A DNA stretch of 64,000 bases from Megalobrama amblycephala (GCF_018812025.1 NC_063052.1:19856914-19920913); one strand, 5' to 3'; shown: positions 33,994 through 48,186, numbered from the stretch's first letter. The notes: generated from the letters alone by a model not told the origin. Translations and numbers: made by a program.

Positions 33994-34876
33994 GGGATAG
34001 TTCATCCAAAAATGAAAATTATCCCTTGATTTACTCACCGTCAAGCCATCCTAGGTGTATATCTTCTTTCAGACGAACACAATCAGAGATATATTTTAAA
34101 ATATCCTTAGTTCTCCAAGGTTTATAATGGTTGTGAATGGGGGGCCGCATTTTGAAGCCTAAAATAATGCATAAAAAAGTAATCCATACGACTCGTTTTT
34201 GTAAGAAAAAAATCCATATTTAAAACTTTATAAATTCAAATAGCTAGCTTCCGGCAGACGACCATACGCAGAATGCGCAAGTCGACTTGCGGCAAATGAG
34301 TAATCCTCTGACGCAATGTATGACGCAGGATGTAGGAGTATTGTAAGCTTAGACGTCTCTCACGGTTCAAACAAATAGGGCTGTGCAACAAATTTAAGCT
34401 CCTCTTCTCTTATATCAAAATCTTCCGACATTTCTCTTTAAAAATGATCATTTTAGACTTGTAATCCGTGACCGGTGATTTGTTTTGCTCTATCCTCTGC
34501 GTCTCCACATTCATCATTACATTGTGCGTCAGGTCAAAGGATACTCTTCCGCCGCAAATCGACTTGCACATTCTGTGTACGGTTGTCCACCGCTAGTTAT
34601 TTGAATTTATAAAGTATAAAATATGGATATATTTCTTACAAAAACGCAACGCTTCACTTCAGAAGACCTTTATTAACCCCCTGGAGTCATAGATAACTTC
34701 TTTTATTGATGGATGCATTATTTTTGGCTTCAAAATGTGGCCTCCCATTCACAACCATTATAAACCTTGGAGGACTTAAAGATATTTTTAAATATATCTC
34801 AGATTGTGTTCATCTGAAAGAAGATAGTCATATATGGCTTGAGGGTGAGTAAATCATAGGATAATTTTCATTTTTC
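33994..34876. mobile_element. TTAA-type fold-back element with both arms
   Basis: The left arm starts GGGATAGTTCATCCAAAAAT after TTAA (33990-33993). The right arm reads gagggtgagtaaatcatagg and ends before TTAA at 34877-34880, with its outermost bases lost. It is the fuller relative of 10721-12208. Confidence 0.65.
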
Positions 34877-34880
34877 TTAA

Positions 34881-36050
34881 ATGAAAATAAATTCACATTG
34901 TCCTTAAATGGTGCATCTGCCCTCATCTTATGCTCTGTTCCAGGCAGCTCTGAATTTTTCCCACCTCCTTCTTGGTAATAACATCTGGAACGCCACTCGA
35001 TGTCGGACATTTGACCTGTGAACTCGGGGCAGATCGATCAACCCCGACCTCAGCGAGATGTGTCATTTGACATGACTTCCCAAGATGACGGCAAGTCCTG
35101 CTTCCAATAAGCATAGCGTAGAGCAAACTTATATCAAGTGTAAAAACACAAAGTTTATATAACGATATCATAATTTTTGCTTTTCGTCAGCAGTTTTCAA
35201 AGCAAACTGCAGCATTTTATGTTTTTTTTTTTTAATTCAGTTTTTGCCATAATTGACACAAAAACATAAAATGCTCTTGTTGTGTAATGGCGACATCATG
35301 TGGTTTACATTTGAGCATGACGTGTGGTTGACTGGAAGTCACATAGGTCTAGTGGGACATTTCAAATGGGATATCCCACATCAAACCACATCTCAAACAT
35401 GGCATTACCCTATTTTAACCCCTAACCCCAAGAATGAAACTTTTGCAGTTTGTTTTTCAAATATGAATGCTACTTCAAATCATGACGCTTGTTGTAGAGT
35501 GCAAAGCCATAACTTGTATTTTCATCTGGCAGATGTTTAAACTGCCAAAAAAAAAAAATAATAATAATAATTATATACACATATATACACACACACACAC
35601 ACTTTACATTGAAGGAGAATTGTGAGCCATATCTCAGAATGTCAAAGACTTGGGGTGCGCAATGCGATAAGATTTCCAGTGGCAAACAAAACCCGACCTC
35701 GTCTCAACCTGAGATGAGACAAAATCAATCAAAAATCACAGCCAATCAGAAGAGTGTGTGGACAGGCTCTCTCTGCAAGTGCACTGCATTCACAACGAAA
35801 CTTAAGAGTTTTTATTTCTGCGGCATTGCAGTTGGACTGGAACAACATACAAAATATGACAATGATAATCTCAGGTGCTGATTATGTGATTTATTTAATG
35901 TAAAAATAATGTAATGCGAGTTTGAATATCATTTTTCGTGACCTTTATAGACATAGCCTACTGAAAGCAACAATGGATAGGCTAATTCACCTCAGATCTT
36001 GAAAATAAATTAAAGGAATCAACATGTTCTAACTGTCAAGTCAAGGAAAA
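34881..36050. other. Intergenic sequence, no gene recognised
   Basis: AT-rich, with a short (CA)n at 35587-35601 and small open frames without recognisable domains. Confidence 0.35.
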
Positions 36051-36380
36051 CAAACAAAGTGTATTCTATGTGTAACACAGTTCGAAGATACGGGAAGAAG
36101 GAGGTGGGAACTGGCAAACGTTTAACACTTTAATATATAAATAAATAAACAAACAACAAAATGAAAGTAATACCGGCAGTCCCTCACGGACGACTGCAGG
36201 CCACACAAACATAATAAAAACTCTCTCGTCCTTCACTGTCATCGCTCCCCTTTTATGCTTCCGGAGCTCCTCCGTGAAAGATTCGAGACCGGCGCAACGT
36301 ACAGCTGAAACTTGTTAACACTCGTGCCACCGGCCTTGCACCGTTCCCTCACGGCTCTTGCCCGCCCTGCTCATCACACT
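36050..36380. repeat. GC-richer block of unknown repeat origin
   Basis: A 330-bp block (ccggcagtccctcacggacg, ttttatgcttccggagctc) differs sharply in composition from its flanks. It looks like a retroelement end, but I found no paired terminus. Confidence 0.3.
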
Positions 36381-39116
36381 ATGTTAAAAAAAATTATTGT
36401 TTCAGTCACTCAGTATATATTTTCAATCATGTTAAAATACTGTAAGATTTAGGAATTTGATAATTTACTTATGTAAAACAGAATCGTTGTGAAGGAGAAT
36501 CATACCAGCAGGGACACTCAAGTTCAAAGTTCAAATGAGAAACTTAAGTGTGAATAGGCGTCTCAGCCAAGTCAGCCCAACTACATTCAGAGCCTTCAGC
36601 ATCTCAGGGTGAACCTCTGCTACTTTGAGAACTTGCTACTTACTACCTCAGTGGCTCCAGCCAGAGAAATAGACGATGACTCCCTGAGTCCTCCAACCCT
36701 GCCTCTTCTTGTGAGGGCATGTCCTTCAGGTTCAAAAGTACCTCAAATACAGTGACTCTAAAACTTAATTATACTGTGCAACCAAATTAATCTATGTTCA
36801 TAGTTTGTTTTAAGAGTTAAACAAAATGTTGAAATGATAATTATAAGGGCTGGAAAGGGAGCAGTGCATGTGAGCACTGGAAACGGCATACGCTGTTGAA
36901 TGGTAGCAATAGGCTAATAGTATTAGCTTATCTGCTTTAGCCATTAATCAGTCTAAAACACGATTTCCTACATTGTTGGTGGTAATAACACACAACCTGG
37001 ACAATTAACAACAGTTTTAAGAAATAAATTAAATGATCTTTCGTACCTTTTCAGAGAATTAGCTATAAAATAGTGTTGTCAGATCGTCGTCTTCGTCAGC
37101 CTCCACATTGTCATCGGGAATCCAGTAAAGCCAGGCCTCGTGAACATAAACCATTCAATAGCAGTGCTCAATAGGTTTACAGCTGCCTTATTTAGCCTTC
37201 TTTGTTAATATTAACACAAAACTAAGCAAAGCCCCCAAAAAGAGCGCCATCAGAAATGTCCTGTCTGCTGCGGGAAACTCCACGTCATTTCTTAAAAGCG
37301 TGCACTGCAATCGGAAATGCTTGTCAATTGAAAACAACTAATTTCCATCATGTTGGATTTATTCAGTATTCTCTCTGTTTGGAATTACTCAATAAGAATA
37401 GATAAATCCTTAACGACAAAATTTAGTAGATTTTGTTACAGACAATTTTAATTAATTTTAACACAAAAAACTGTCCAAAAAAACAAAAAAATAATTTTGT
37501 TAAATAAAGTTTACATATTAAATTCCATGAAATCTACAAACTCACAGAATTACTTTTTACAGCTTGCCCACTAGGAATTTGTAAGCTACTATTTTATTCT
37601 AAGTTTATTATTTATAGGTCTTTAACCCTGCTTCTGGGGACCCACTGCTTCTGTGCAGAGTTTAGCTCCAAGATAGAATATATGTCCATACAGTATGTGC
37701 AGTCACATTTATCGTTGCTCTACAAAATTGAATTGGGAGAAATCTAGTCATTTCAATAGGAATTGCATGTGGGTGAACAAGTTCCCTATGCAGATTTCGC
37801 TCATGTTCAAGCTGGTCATGAAAATTCACAGTGCTGATCAATAAAAAGCTGCTTGGTTTAAAAGTAATGTCTGTGTGCTTTATACTCTTCACAATGGTTC
37901 TTTTTTTTTTTTTTTATAGCAATTGCTAATAGCCAATTTGGAAACTTATAAATTCTTAGTAATGAATTCTTAGTAATATTTTTAATTTCATAAACATACA
38001 ACATGACTCCTGAAACAAGCTGTGGCTATTCAGAAGTTTGCTGGTAAAAAAAAAAAAAAAGTCTATACCTGCAACTTTGGTTGAATAACTCAAGAAGAAA
38101 GGATAAGGACATCAATACATTTTCTGTAAAGAGAGACTGAGTGAAATGTGTTAGAAAGGTGAGCTCTTGTTAACATACTTGTAACAGTTTATTACACTTC
38201 CTTGGTGATGGTGTACACATTTTTAGAAAGGTTTCAGTGTTTGTGCTTAAATTGATAGAGAAGGACATTTACGTCTGGAAGAAAGGGGATAATGATATCT
38301 GACTTTCGTGAATGTCTGTTTAATATATTCTAATTTCAAGCACACTTAGTCATTTTATTAATTAGTGCTGTTAAAGAAATGAAAATTTGTACTCATAGGC
38401 AGACAACTAATTCCACCTACAACTAATTCCACAATTATATATTACAGAGTAATAATGACAATTTGGTTTTTACCTAATTATTAAAAAAATCTCAGCTTGA
38501 GATCATATAATTACATACAGATGACTGTTAAGTGAGAAAATCCTTATAAAAAATATAATTAAATGTGCACTTGTAGTGTACATAAAATCTTAAGTGTATT
38601 AGAACCTGTAATTACAGATAATGTAATATTAATAAAGTAAAATGCCAATCAAATTTACTTTAAGAGAGTACACTTGCACTTTGTAATTATGTCAAATGAA
38701 AAGTTTTACTTTAAGGTGTAATGGCACACACTGAGACAGCAGATAAGTTTATTGCAAAAGATGAAAAGATGAGAAGCATCAAGGTAGACTACACAGGTAA
38801 GGATATATGCTGCAGCTGAACACAGAGTCTTTCAAAACTATGCAGAGTAAGAACAATCAGTATAATGAGTATAATATAATAGTATGGTAAGTATTGTAAG
38901 ACTAATGCCGGACTGTCTGGACTGAGAAAGGGCTACTCGTTGAGAAAACAAAGGAAATTAACATTCGAACTCTCTCTTGCAAATTAGCATCCCCATTCGA
39001 GACGCAATCACATTGAGTCAATCACACGTCAGTATTGCCTTAATCTACATTTCCTTTCCTTCACCGCCTCTTCCCCCATTTCTTCTCTCTACATGCAAAG
39101 ATGACCTGAAATTCAC
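36381..39116. other. AT-rich intergenic sequence
   Basis: No gene recognised. A short acidic frame on the minus strand at about 37070-37155 is noted under findings. A (T)n run lies near 37901 and an (A)n run near 38046. Confidence 0.35.
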
Positions 39117-39124
39117 CCAAAATC

Positions 39125-40298
39125 GGTAACACTGTAGAATACTGATCCTTCATTAATGAATAACTACACAGGAACAAATGAGTAATGCATTATTAACACT
39201 CTAGTAACTACTATTAACTAACAAGTAACTCTGATGAATGAATTAGTAAGTAATAGTGCTCAGCTGAAGGTGGTAGTTCACTATTAACTAATCAGTAACT
39301 ACTGTTTTTTCATACCTCCCAGAGAACTACTAAGAACTACTATATACAGGTTCGTAATTAATGTGAATAATGAATAATGTATAATTAATTCTATAGTAAA
39401 GGCTTTGGTAAACCACTAGTAATGAGTGAAGTATTACCAAATACCTATGAAGGAATTACTAATTATTTGGATCAGTATTCTAAAGTGAAAAACATGATAA
39501 CTCTCTAGTAACTACTGAAGTCACTGTAAACTTTTGAGGTTTTTGTAAAGTATTGGATAGTAATAACTCAAGAGTTACTATATAACTCTAAAGTAACTAC
39601 TACTTTTTTGGATCAGTATTCTAAAGTGAAGATCATAGTAACCCACTAGTAATTACTCAAGTGTTACTAAATCCTTCTAAAGGAACTACTAATTATTTGG
39701 ATCAGTATTCTAAAGTGAAGATCATGGTAAAACACTAGTAATTACTCAAGTGTTACTACATCCTTCTAAAGGAACTACTAATTATTTGGATCAGTATTCT
39801 AAAGTGAAGATCATGGTAACTCACTAGTAATTACTGAAGTGTTACCAAATATATCATAAGGAATTACTGTACAAAAACATACAAAAACATCAAAAGTTTA
39901 CAATGACTTAGTTACTAGAGAGTTATCATGTTTTTCACTTTAGAATACTGATCCAAATAATTAGTAATTCTTTATTAAGTATTTAGTAATACTTCAGTCA
40001 TTACTAGTGGTTTACCAAGGCCTTTACTTTAGAATTAATTATACATTATGCATCATTCATGTTAATTATGAACCTGTATATAGTAGTTCTTAGTAGTTCT
40101 CTTAGAGGTATGAAAAAACAGTAGTTACTGATTAGTTAATAGTGAACTACCACCTTTAACTGAGCACTATTACTTACTAATTCATTCATCAGAGTTACTT
40201 GTTAGTTAATAGTAGTTACTAGAGTGTTAATAATGCATTATTCATTTGTTCCTGTGTAGTTATTCATTAATGAAGGATCAGTATTCTAAAGTGTTACC
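39125..40298. mobile_element. GGTAACACT fold-back element with 8-bp duplication CCAAAATC
   Basis: The target duplication CCAAAATC is at 39117-39124 and 40299-40306. The arms (about 39125-39560 and 39885-40298) are long reverse complements. The centre holds roughly 90-bp tandem units starting ggatcagtattctaaagtg at about 39469, 39607, 39699 and 39788. Non-coding; an 8-bp duplication fits hAT-type transposition. Confidence 0.85.
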
Positions 40299-40306
40299 CC
40301 AAAATC

Positions 40307-43150
40307 TATATGGTTTAATGTGAACAGTTATCATACAACATTATACATGTTTGGTATTTGAAATGTCTCAGTGCGACTGGTACAAAGGTTTCATTCCCAT
40401 AGAAGTAAACCAGAAGGTAATAAAGGTTTAAAGATTTTAGAGATATTTTGCTCTCTGTAATGGGTGTGTCCACCTTCACAGGGTCTTTCATGCAAATGGC
40501 CTTCTGTCCCCAAAAGGTGTAAACTACTCAGTCTAGGACCCTGATTAATGCAAATTCCCGTTGAGAACTCATGTTTCCATTTGAAAGAAGTTTCTGTCTT
40601 GGTCTGGGTATTTAAAGAGATGTTGCTGAGTGTCCAAGACACTCAGCAATGTGCATTTTTCTAAATGTCAGGTATTCATCTTTTACTTTACATCTTTTTC
40701 TGAGCATTTGATGTTTTGTATTGATCATCTTTGAAATGATTATGTAATTGGCATGATGCATTTACCTGACTAATAAATTGTTACATTTGACTTTATTCTG
40801 ACTTACTCTGAAATTATTGACTCTAGTAGATTACGTTAAGTCCATAACCCCACAAATCTACGCTCAGGTTAGTAACGGACTAAAGTACAGCTTAGGTGGA
40901 GCAGTGGGGCACACCAACTGATATTTTAGAGCTCCGACTAACACATTGGCATTAGTTATGTATACTTAGACTGTGTAGGCTAATGGATTTTTTTCCTTTT
41001 AGAGCAACAGAGTGTTGCTAGACCAATCTAAACAGGGTGGGCCTCAACCTCTGATTATGGTGAGATTATTCTAACTAAGTGTCTGTGGGTAAACCACTGC
41101 GTGATTATGTAAAGTTACCACTAGAGGAAGCTAAATTGGTCAGCCTGATTTTATGGTAATGGTCATGGCCTCTGGTTAAAAGTAATCTTACCTTAATTCA
41201 GTGTGTTCAGATCTATGGGGACTAAATAAACATATTCTGGAATGAGCAAAGTGGGTACGGCCTCTAGAATATTAGTCATCGCCTCTGTCTAATGACCAAG
41301 ACTGACAAGATTGTGCGTATGAGATTGTATGCCCGGCCGGTGCGAGACTCAAAGCGTTATAGGAAACCGAATGAACGAGTACAATAAGAGTAAAGAGTTA
41401 AATAGAATAATCAAATGTATAGCTAAATTGCTATACAAATGACCAATAATCAGCAGACATTCTAAACTAAATTCGAGGTCATAATAAAATGGAGTCAGAT
41501 AAAAGTTTACTTGGAATTAAACTACTTTGCCACACTGAAAAGACCGAAAGCGTAAGAAACCTTCCCCGTCCTGTGGGAAACCACCGTTGGACCGATTGGA
41601 CGGGCCTTACAGTATAATAGACAGGTATAGTTATTTATGTTAACCAATAATAATATAACTTCTCTCATTCCACTGAAAACAATAAATCACAAGCAAAGAA
41701 GGTAAATGGGCAGGATGAAAATAAACAGGAAATACAGGTAAACAGATTCAATAGGCTCAGGATATCTCAGAGAAACAGTCACTTACCTTCCAGGGGTAAA
41801 TACAGGAATAAAAAAGGCCTTCAACTCAACAAACACGGTAAAATACAGGTCAAGTCTACTTTTAGCAAGTGACCTTGAGAGGTGAGTCTAGAAACCTTTT
41901 GCATAACAAAACCAACATCAGCATCAGCATAGACCAGACAAAGACTGAGGCTGCGTCCGAAAGCTTAAAAATGCTGCCTTCGGAGGATGCATTCCAAAGT
42001 AGGAAGGCATCAATGCACGTCCGAATCCAATGTAAACTTCACTTCCTGTCTCCTGATACTTTCATCTGATAGGTTTTTGAAGGCAGCATATCCTTTGCTG
42101 CCTTTAACATCCAACAAGCCTGTGCTTTCCAATATGTGACAGCTGAGCTAAAAAAAAAAAAAAGAATCTGAAATCGGAGAGTTGTATTTGGCGGTCAGTT
42201 TGTTTGTAAATATAAATTTTTTGACCAACATTTTCCACTTCTGATGTCATTTCTAGCGATAAATTAAGATTGTGTAATTAAGTCTTTTGTCATGCTTCAA
42301 AGAAGTAAATTTACTTTAATGTGTTTAACATACTAAAGCACATTTAAAGTATGACAATAATTTGAACTGTAGTGCATTATTTGATATTTAATTTAAAGTT
42401 AATTTACTTTAAATGTGGTCACATTATATTAGGTATCTTTAACTACTTCAGAACACAAATGAAGATATTTTTAATGAAATCTGAGTGATTTCTGCCCCTC
42501 CATTGACAGCTATGCAACTACAACTTTGACATTTCAAAAAAAGATTGTAAAACTAATCTATATGAATTGAGCAGTTTAGTCTACATTTACTGAAGAGACA
42601 CAATCACTTTATATAATGAACAGATTGGATTTAGGATTTTATTCATCTACAAACACTGATCAGTGAACATAAATAAAAGCTCAACCGAACCTCTTGCAGA
42701 AGCTCAAACACTGGAATGAATTTCATTGGTTCTTGCACGTCAAGCAAACATGCTTGAGCTTCTGTTTACCATAACTGATGTGTGCATTGATGTATACCCA
42801 AGCAGGTTTTTACTGAACCCATGGAATGATGAAGATGAAGCAGGTGAATAACAGCAAAGTCAGAGTTATTGATGACTGATGAATATAACAAAGCCCTTTC
42901 CTTTTACCAGGCTGGGATGAGTAGAGGAGACTGGAGAGCACACATTTCTTGAATGGTTGTAACAGGTGAGTAGCGGAGCAGGGAACAGATGAAGAAACAC
43001 AGGTAGGTAATTGGAGAGTCTTACCAGGGGAACACTGGTGAAATCTGAGGAAATCTCAGGAATATAACTGGAAATCCACAGAAGACAACTTTAGGTATGT
43101 AAAGTGGGTGAGATCAGGTAAGGAGTTGGCAATCCACATTGGAGACCAGA
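40307..43150. other. Intergenic sequence with scattered repeat fragments
   Basis: No gene recognised. The 41945-42115 stretch resembles 2005-2160. A fragment near 42445-42620 resembles 15290-15480 (acacaaatgaagatatttttaa and similar). Confidence 0.35.
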
Positions 43151-43788
43151 CGATAGCTATGGTCACACTTTCAGTTCAAATCTGATTATTTGTGTAGGCC
43201 TATCCGATTGTAATCTGATCAAAAATTATTGACGTCCACACTGTGTATCACAATTGTTCAGATCCGATTTTTGACTACCTGCATTGGTTTCTATGATGTT
43301 GCATTGGTAGAAATATGTCAAAAACAACAACCACAACATGGAGGGGTTTGCAATACAGATGTCTTATTTACAGCATGACAATGTGCAGCTGTTGCGCTGG
43401 ACTACTGTGTCTTATGAGGAAGCGGTAGAAACATCTTTATTCAAAACGTGTCACATTATTTTTGTCATTTTATGCTCGTCTGGCACTTTGCAACAACATA
43501 ACCTCGTTTCTAGCAACTTTCAGCATGTTTCCAATAACAGCGCCTGAAGTTTACGTTTTACGTGGAGTAAGAAAGTCACATAAACCACACAAAATCCGAT
43601 TAGATTTCCAAAAATGCAATTTGAATAAGATTTTAAACCACATAGGATTGTTGCTTGAAACAGATTTGTAAAAATTGCATTTCATGTGATTTTTTTTCCA
43701 CACGTTCACACTTGCTAAATCTGATCAGATTTCAATTTGATATGCACAAAAATTGGATTTGGACTGACAGTCTGAACGTAGCCTATGA
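43150..43788. mobile_element. MITE-like element with imperfect long termini
   Basis: The left end TAGCTATGGTCACACTTTCA and the reverse complement of the right end TAGGCTACGTTCAGACTGTC line up over about 29 bp with mismatches. Boundaries approximate. Confidence 0.5.
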
Positions 43789-43805
43789 GTAAGTGTGTGC
43801 TCTTA

Positions 43806-44400
43806 AGCCTCGTTTACACTGCACGTGTCTGTGGTGCGTTACGGCTGTGACGCAGCTACCGGAGCTGTTACATTTACACCAGCCGCGACGCGGTGTGTTT
43901 TAGAAGTGTCCCAGAAGCGTCTCGCCGCGCCGCTTTGCTAAAGATATAGGCGCCTCGGATGCGACATCCAAGACACGAAGCTCAAATACAAGATAAAGTC
44001 AAAATAATCACCCTGTGTAAACTCCCGCTCATATTTCACATCACTAGGAGGCTAGAAACTGACGACAAGAGATTTGAAGTTGAAAAACTTGAAATTTCTT
44101 TGTTTTTGTTGTCCATAACTGGACTTTTAAGTGTATTAACTTCGTCTGTAGGTTACAGCAAAATAATAGTATGGCATAGCAATAAACACTATTAAACCGG
44201 ACAAAATATAATCATTTAGCCATTAAAAATGTGAAAAAAATCAAGGAAAAAAACGTCAGACAGGCAAATCACGTGGTCTCGTGAATCCAGCCGCTTCGTT
44301 TCCGAAATGCTTCTGGTGTGAGTTGACACTGCGTAGAGGATGGCACAAAACCTTGCCGGAGCCGTAACGCACCGCAGATGCGTGCAGTGTAAAGAAGGCT
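43806..44400. mobile_element. MITE with TTA target duplication (PIF/Harbinger-like)
   Basis: AGCCTCGTTTACACTGCACG at the left and CGTGCAGTGTAAAGAAGGCT at the right are flanked by TTA at 43803-43805 and 44401-44403. Small open frames inside have no known domain. Confidence 0.7.
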
Positions 44401-44461
44401 TTATACTGTGGTTAATGAGTGAGCTGATGAGGGACAGGTGCAGGTGATTAGAATGGTAAGA

Positions 44462-45055
44462 GGTGCATTCAAGACATATCGTAACTACAAGATTCTGGCT
44501 CGAAAAAAACATTCACATCCTCATAGAGCTCCTAATTACAGTTTGTAATCTGGGAATTTTCTGAAAGCTCCCACGTGTTCCACGTGGCTACTGTACCACC
44601 TGATCATCGCTGTAGATTCAAGGTGCATTCACGCGGCCTCGTAATTCCTGTAGTTATGAGATTCTAGCTTGTAAAAAGCGCTCACGTCCTCGTAGAGCTC
44701 GTAATTACAGCTTGTAAGCTGGGAGTTTTCTGAAAGCTACCCGATGTACCACATGGCAGCTGTACCACCTGACCGCTGTAGATTCATTTAGGAGTTGATG
44801 GTGGTACCATGGAAACTCATAATTCCCAGTCCAAGGACCAAAAGGACGTGAACAGCTCCGAATATAACGTCACGTGTTGTCATTTCAAGATTCCGGTACA
44901 TACGAGGTGATGTGAAAGCAGCATCATTCAGGCATTGATAGTGGTGCCATAGAAATGTATAATTCCCAGTCCGAAGACGTGAACAGCTCTGAATACAATG
45001 TCACGTGTTGTCATCTCAAGATTCTGGTAAACACGAGGTGGCGTGAACGCAGCAT
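44462..45055. mobile_element. Inverted element whose two arms are each duplicated
   Basis: Left units at 44462-44618 and 44619-44790 and right units at about 44796-44930 and 44931-45055 are direct duplicates within each arm. The two arms are related as inverted repeats (ggtgcattcacgcggcctcg versus cgaggtggcgtgaacgcagc). Confidence 0.6.
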
Positions 45056-46240
45056 GTGTGTGTGACGGAGGAGACTGGTGACACCTTGACAGTATGCTGA
45101 AGTTAACTTTTTTTCACATTGGCATCAAGCAATGTGTGAACATTAATGGAGATAATGCTACTTTTACACTACTGTTTTTATTTTTCTTGTTTTGACAAAC
45201 TATTCTTTGAAAAAGTATTTCTCACACTGTCAAATTTATATAACAACCAGTCTGAAATGTAGTTTGCTCCAAACAATAGGCCCACCAGGATACATAGTAA
45301 GTAGCTACCATCTCTTGCCCTGAAAGTTCTTTAGCTACAATTTAATCCCAGTCCCAGTGATCATCTCCATGACAACCCAGCTCGCTTGTGGCCTGTTTCT
45401 ATAAGACTGATGTAAGAGGTTAAAATAAAAAAAAGAAAAGGAATTAGAAATCTTCTCACAAGCTATGTGCTGAAATCTTTGCTTAAAAAAATGTTTATCC
45501 ACCACCTCAGCATGAAATGAGCAAATTCATTCCCAACATGAAGTGTTTTTATATATCTGGACCCCTGAGAGCAGGTTTAATTGTGGTGTGCTGATGAGAA
45601 TGCAATAGCTTAAAATACCATCTCTGCAGCAATTACTACGACATGACAGGGAGAGAGCAATTTATGTTGCGGAACAAGTGTTGCTTGCCAAGTCCCTGCT
45701 TGTTGTGCATCTAACAAGTAACTAAAGTTGTGGGCTGTTTTAGCTATTTCAGTAGTTTGTGAAAAATAGAGGAAGGTTAAACATTCTTTCAAGAATTTAA
45801 AAAAGTATAAGCTTTGTTCCAAAACCTAGTGAGCTGCAAAGCCTTTACATTATATTGGCAGCGTTGATTTAAATTCTGTTTTAAACAATATAGGCAGCAA
45901 CATAATTCTGACTAAGATTCCTAATGAATCTCAAGTCTCACACATTTACATATTTCCATGTTTAAAAATCAGGTGAATAACCTCAGATGTGGAGGTTGAT
46001 TTTTCCAGGTAATATGAGAAACCATTCATTTTGCTGCTGTCTAAACTAGGAGCTCAGGGTTGATGGCTCCCTTGGGACTGTGCGGAGAGGGATGAACCTC
46101 TTAAATGCATTGAGGTCCCTTAATAGGTTGGCCTGGTATGCCTGCATTTTTAATTTTTTTTTTTAATGTGCAGACATGCACCAGACTGACCTGCCACCAT
46201 ATGCTCTGCCCATTATACCCATTATACCATTATACCTACT
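45056..46240. other. Intergenic sequence, no gene recognised
   Basis: AT-rich, with no repeat boundary or exon seen. Confidence 0.35.
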
Positions 46241-46950
46241 ACATTAGGTATAGTTGGTGGGCAGTGCTGAGGATGACGCAACATCGAAGAAGGGAAAGAT
46301 GCTAGAGTCTTTCCCACTCGACGCGTCATCCCATAGCCATTCTCCGTCAAGGCTAGAATCGAAGAAACTTGAAATTCTAGATGAAAACATCTTTTTCCAC
46401 AATCTCAATACCTCGGTATGGAGATCATTAAAGAAAAGGCAGGTCCTGGACCTATAGGCTGTGCTCTGCAGGAAGCACTCATCTAAATAATTCTCTTGTG
46501 TGCCTCCTGCATATGACATTTAATCCAGCTACAGCAAGAACGCAACCCCCAGGAGCTCCTATAAGTGAGGGACGGAGGTGGCGAGTCCTCGACATTTCCC
46601 ACTTTGATGCTAAGGATATCCACCTCCTCATAGCTGGACCAACCCAGTATCAGGCTCTCACTTGGGGTGGAAGAAGCTGCAGAGTGGGCTTCTGGATCCC
46701 TTGCGAGAGCACTGGAGCTAGTGGATGAAGCTTACTCGAACTCCTCTACCAGCTCCATGCGACCTCCACAATCTGAGATGCTGCGGCACTTTGGCAGATC
46801 TGGGACCCAAACCGCGGGGAGCATGAGCCTGGCCGCTCTCAATGAACATGGCCAAGAGGGAGCAGAGTGTCATGCTCACATTGCACGCAGACAATCTCCT
46901 TGACAACTGCCTGTATATGCTCTGCTTCCAGCTTAGTCAGATGATTATTC
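46240..46950 (-). pseudogene. DIRS-like retrotransposon remnant, gag part
   Basis: On the minus strand it encodes RLSACNVSMTLCSLLAMF near 46900 and CLFFNDLHTEVLRLWKKMFS near 46430, typical of the fish DIRS/Ngaro gag as I recall it. It shares its arrangement and short words (gcagagtgggctt, gggagcatgagcctgg) with 29627-29900. Frames are broken. Confidence 0.6.
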
Positions 46951-47110
46951 CACCTTTTTAATTAAATACAGCCATAAACACCAGACAAGTGAAGCACGGT
47001 CTGAATGAAAGGCTAAAAATACAATATTAATGTCTAAACTTCTCAAAGTCAGATGATTATTCCACCATTTTAATTAATCAGAATTAAATACAGCCATAAA
47101 CACCAGACAA
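46935..47110. repeat. Direct repeat of about 55 bp
   Basis: TCAGATGATTATTCCACC-TTTTAATTAA and the following cagccataaacaccagacaag occur at about 46938 and again at about 47049. Confidence 0.8.
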
Positions 47111-47440
47111 GCTGAATATACTATATCATTATTTATTTATTTAAACAGACTCGTAATCTACGTGTTCCCTTGGCAAACACAAGATTCAAGCCGTTTATAT
47201 TACATATGACTTTCTTCCCTCATGAATAAAGTCAACTGGCATGAGGCTGGAACATCCAAAAGCGCACAGTTGTATGCATCAAGATATTTCTCAATGAACA
47301 CAGACAGTCCCCTTTAGGAGTTCACTGTGCATGCCCCGCATGTGAACAGTATCACAGACTGATCGTGTGTCACCTCCCGAAATTTTAACGTGGACACATG
47401 CTTTCAGCTGTGCTTATTACTAACATTTCGATGGGACAAA

Positions 47441-48108
47441 CAGGCTTGGGAAGGTTACTTTAAAAACGTATTCCATTACAGTTATTATGAAATTACTTCG
47501 TAAAAAAAGTATTCAGTAATGTAATCCAAGTACCACAATATGAAAGTAATGTAATCTGATTACTTTGGGATTACTTCAAGGTCACATATCAAGGTCAACT
47601 TTACTGTAAATAAATTGCATTTTTTAAATTTAATTTTAATTGTTTCTTCTCAATTTCTCAATTTCTTCTCAATATTTTAAATGTTACATGTACTACACTT
47701 TTGAATGGGTCTCAAAAATAAAAATATTTTAAAAATCTGATAAATTATCTATTGCAAAATTATTATCGTTGTTGTTTAGAGCTTAAAATGTAAATAAATT
47801 GCATTTTTAAATTTGTTTAATTATTCTCAATTTCTGCAAGTTTTTAAATGTTACATGTTCTACACTTTTGAATGGGTCTCAACAATAAAAATATTTTTAA
47901 AAAATCTCATAAATTATCTATTGCAATATTATTATCATTGTTGTTGTTGTTGTTTAGAGCTTAAAAATGTAAAAGTGACATTTATAACCAAACTGAACAA
48001 GTTCAGATCAAACATTTCTGTTCATGTTTGTTCTGCTTTAATTTTAATGTTTAGCATTTTGGTTACTTTTAAAATCTATCAAAACTAAGCAATCATGTCT
48101 CATTTCCA

Positions 48109-48186
<78 letters not shown>

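Noticed and set aside
39117..40306. CRISPR-like array from ~90-bp repeats
   Set aside because: Eukaryotic fold-back transposon with terminal inverted repeats and target duplications; the repeats are adjacent units without unique spacers.
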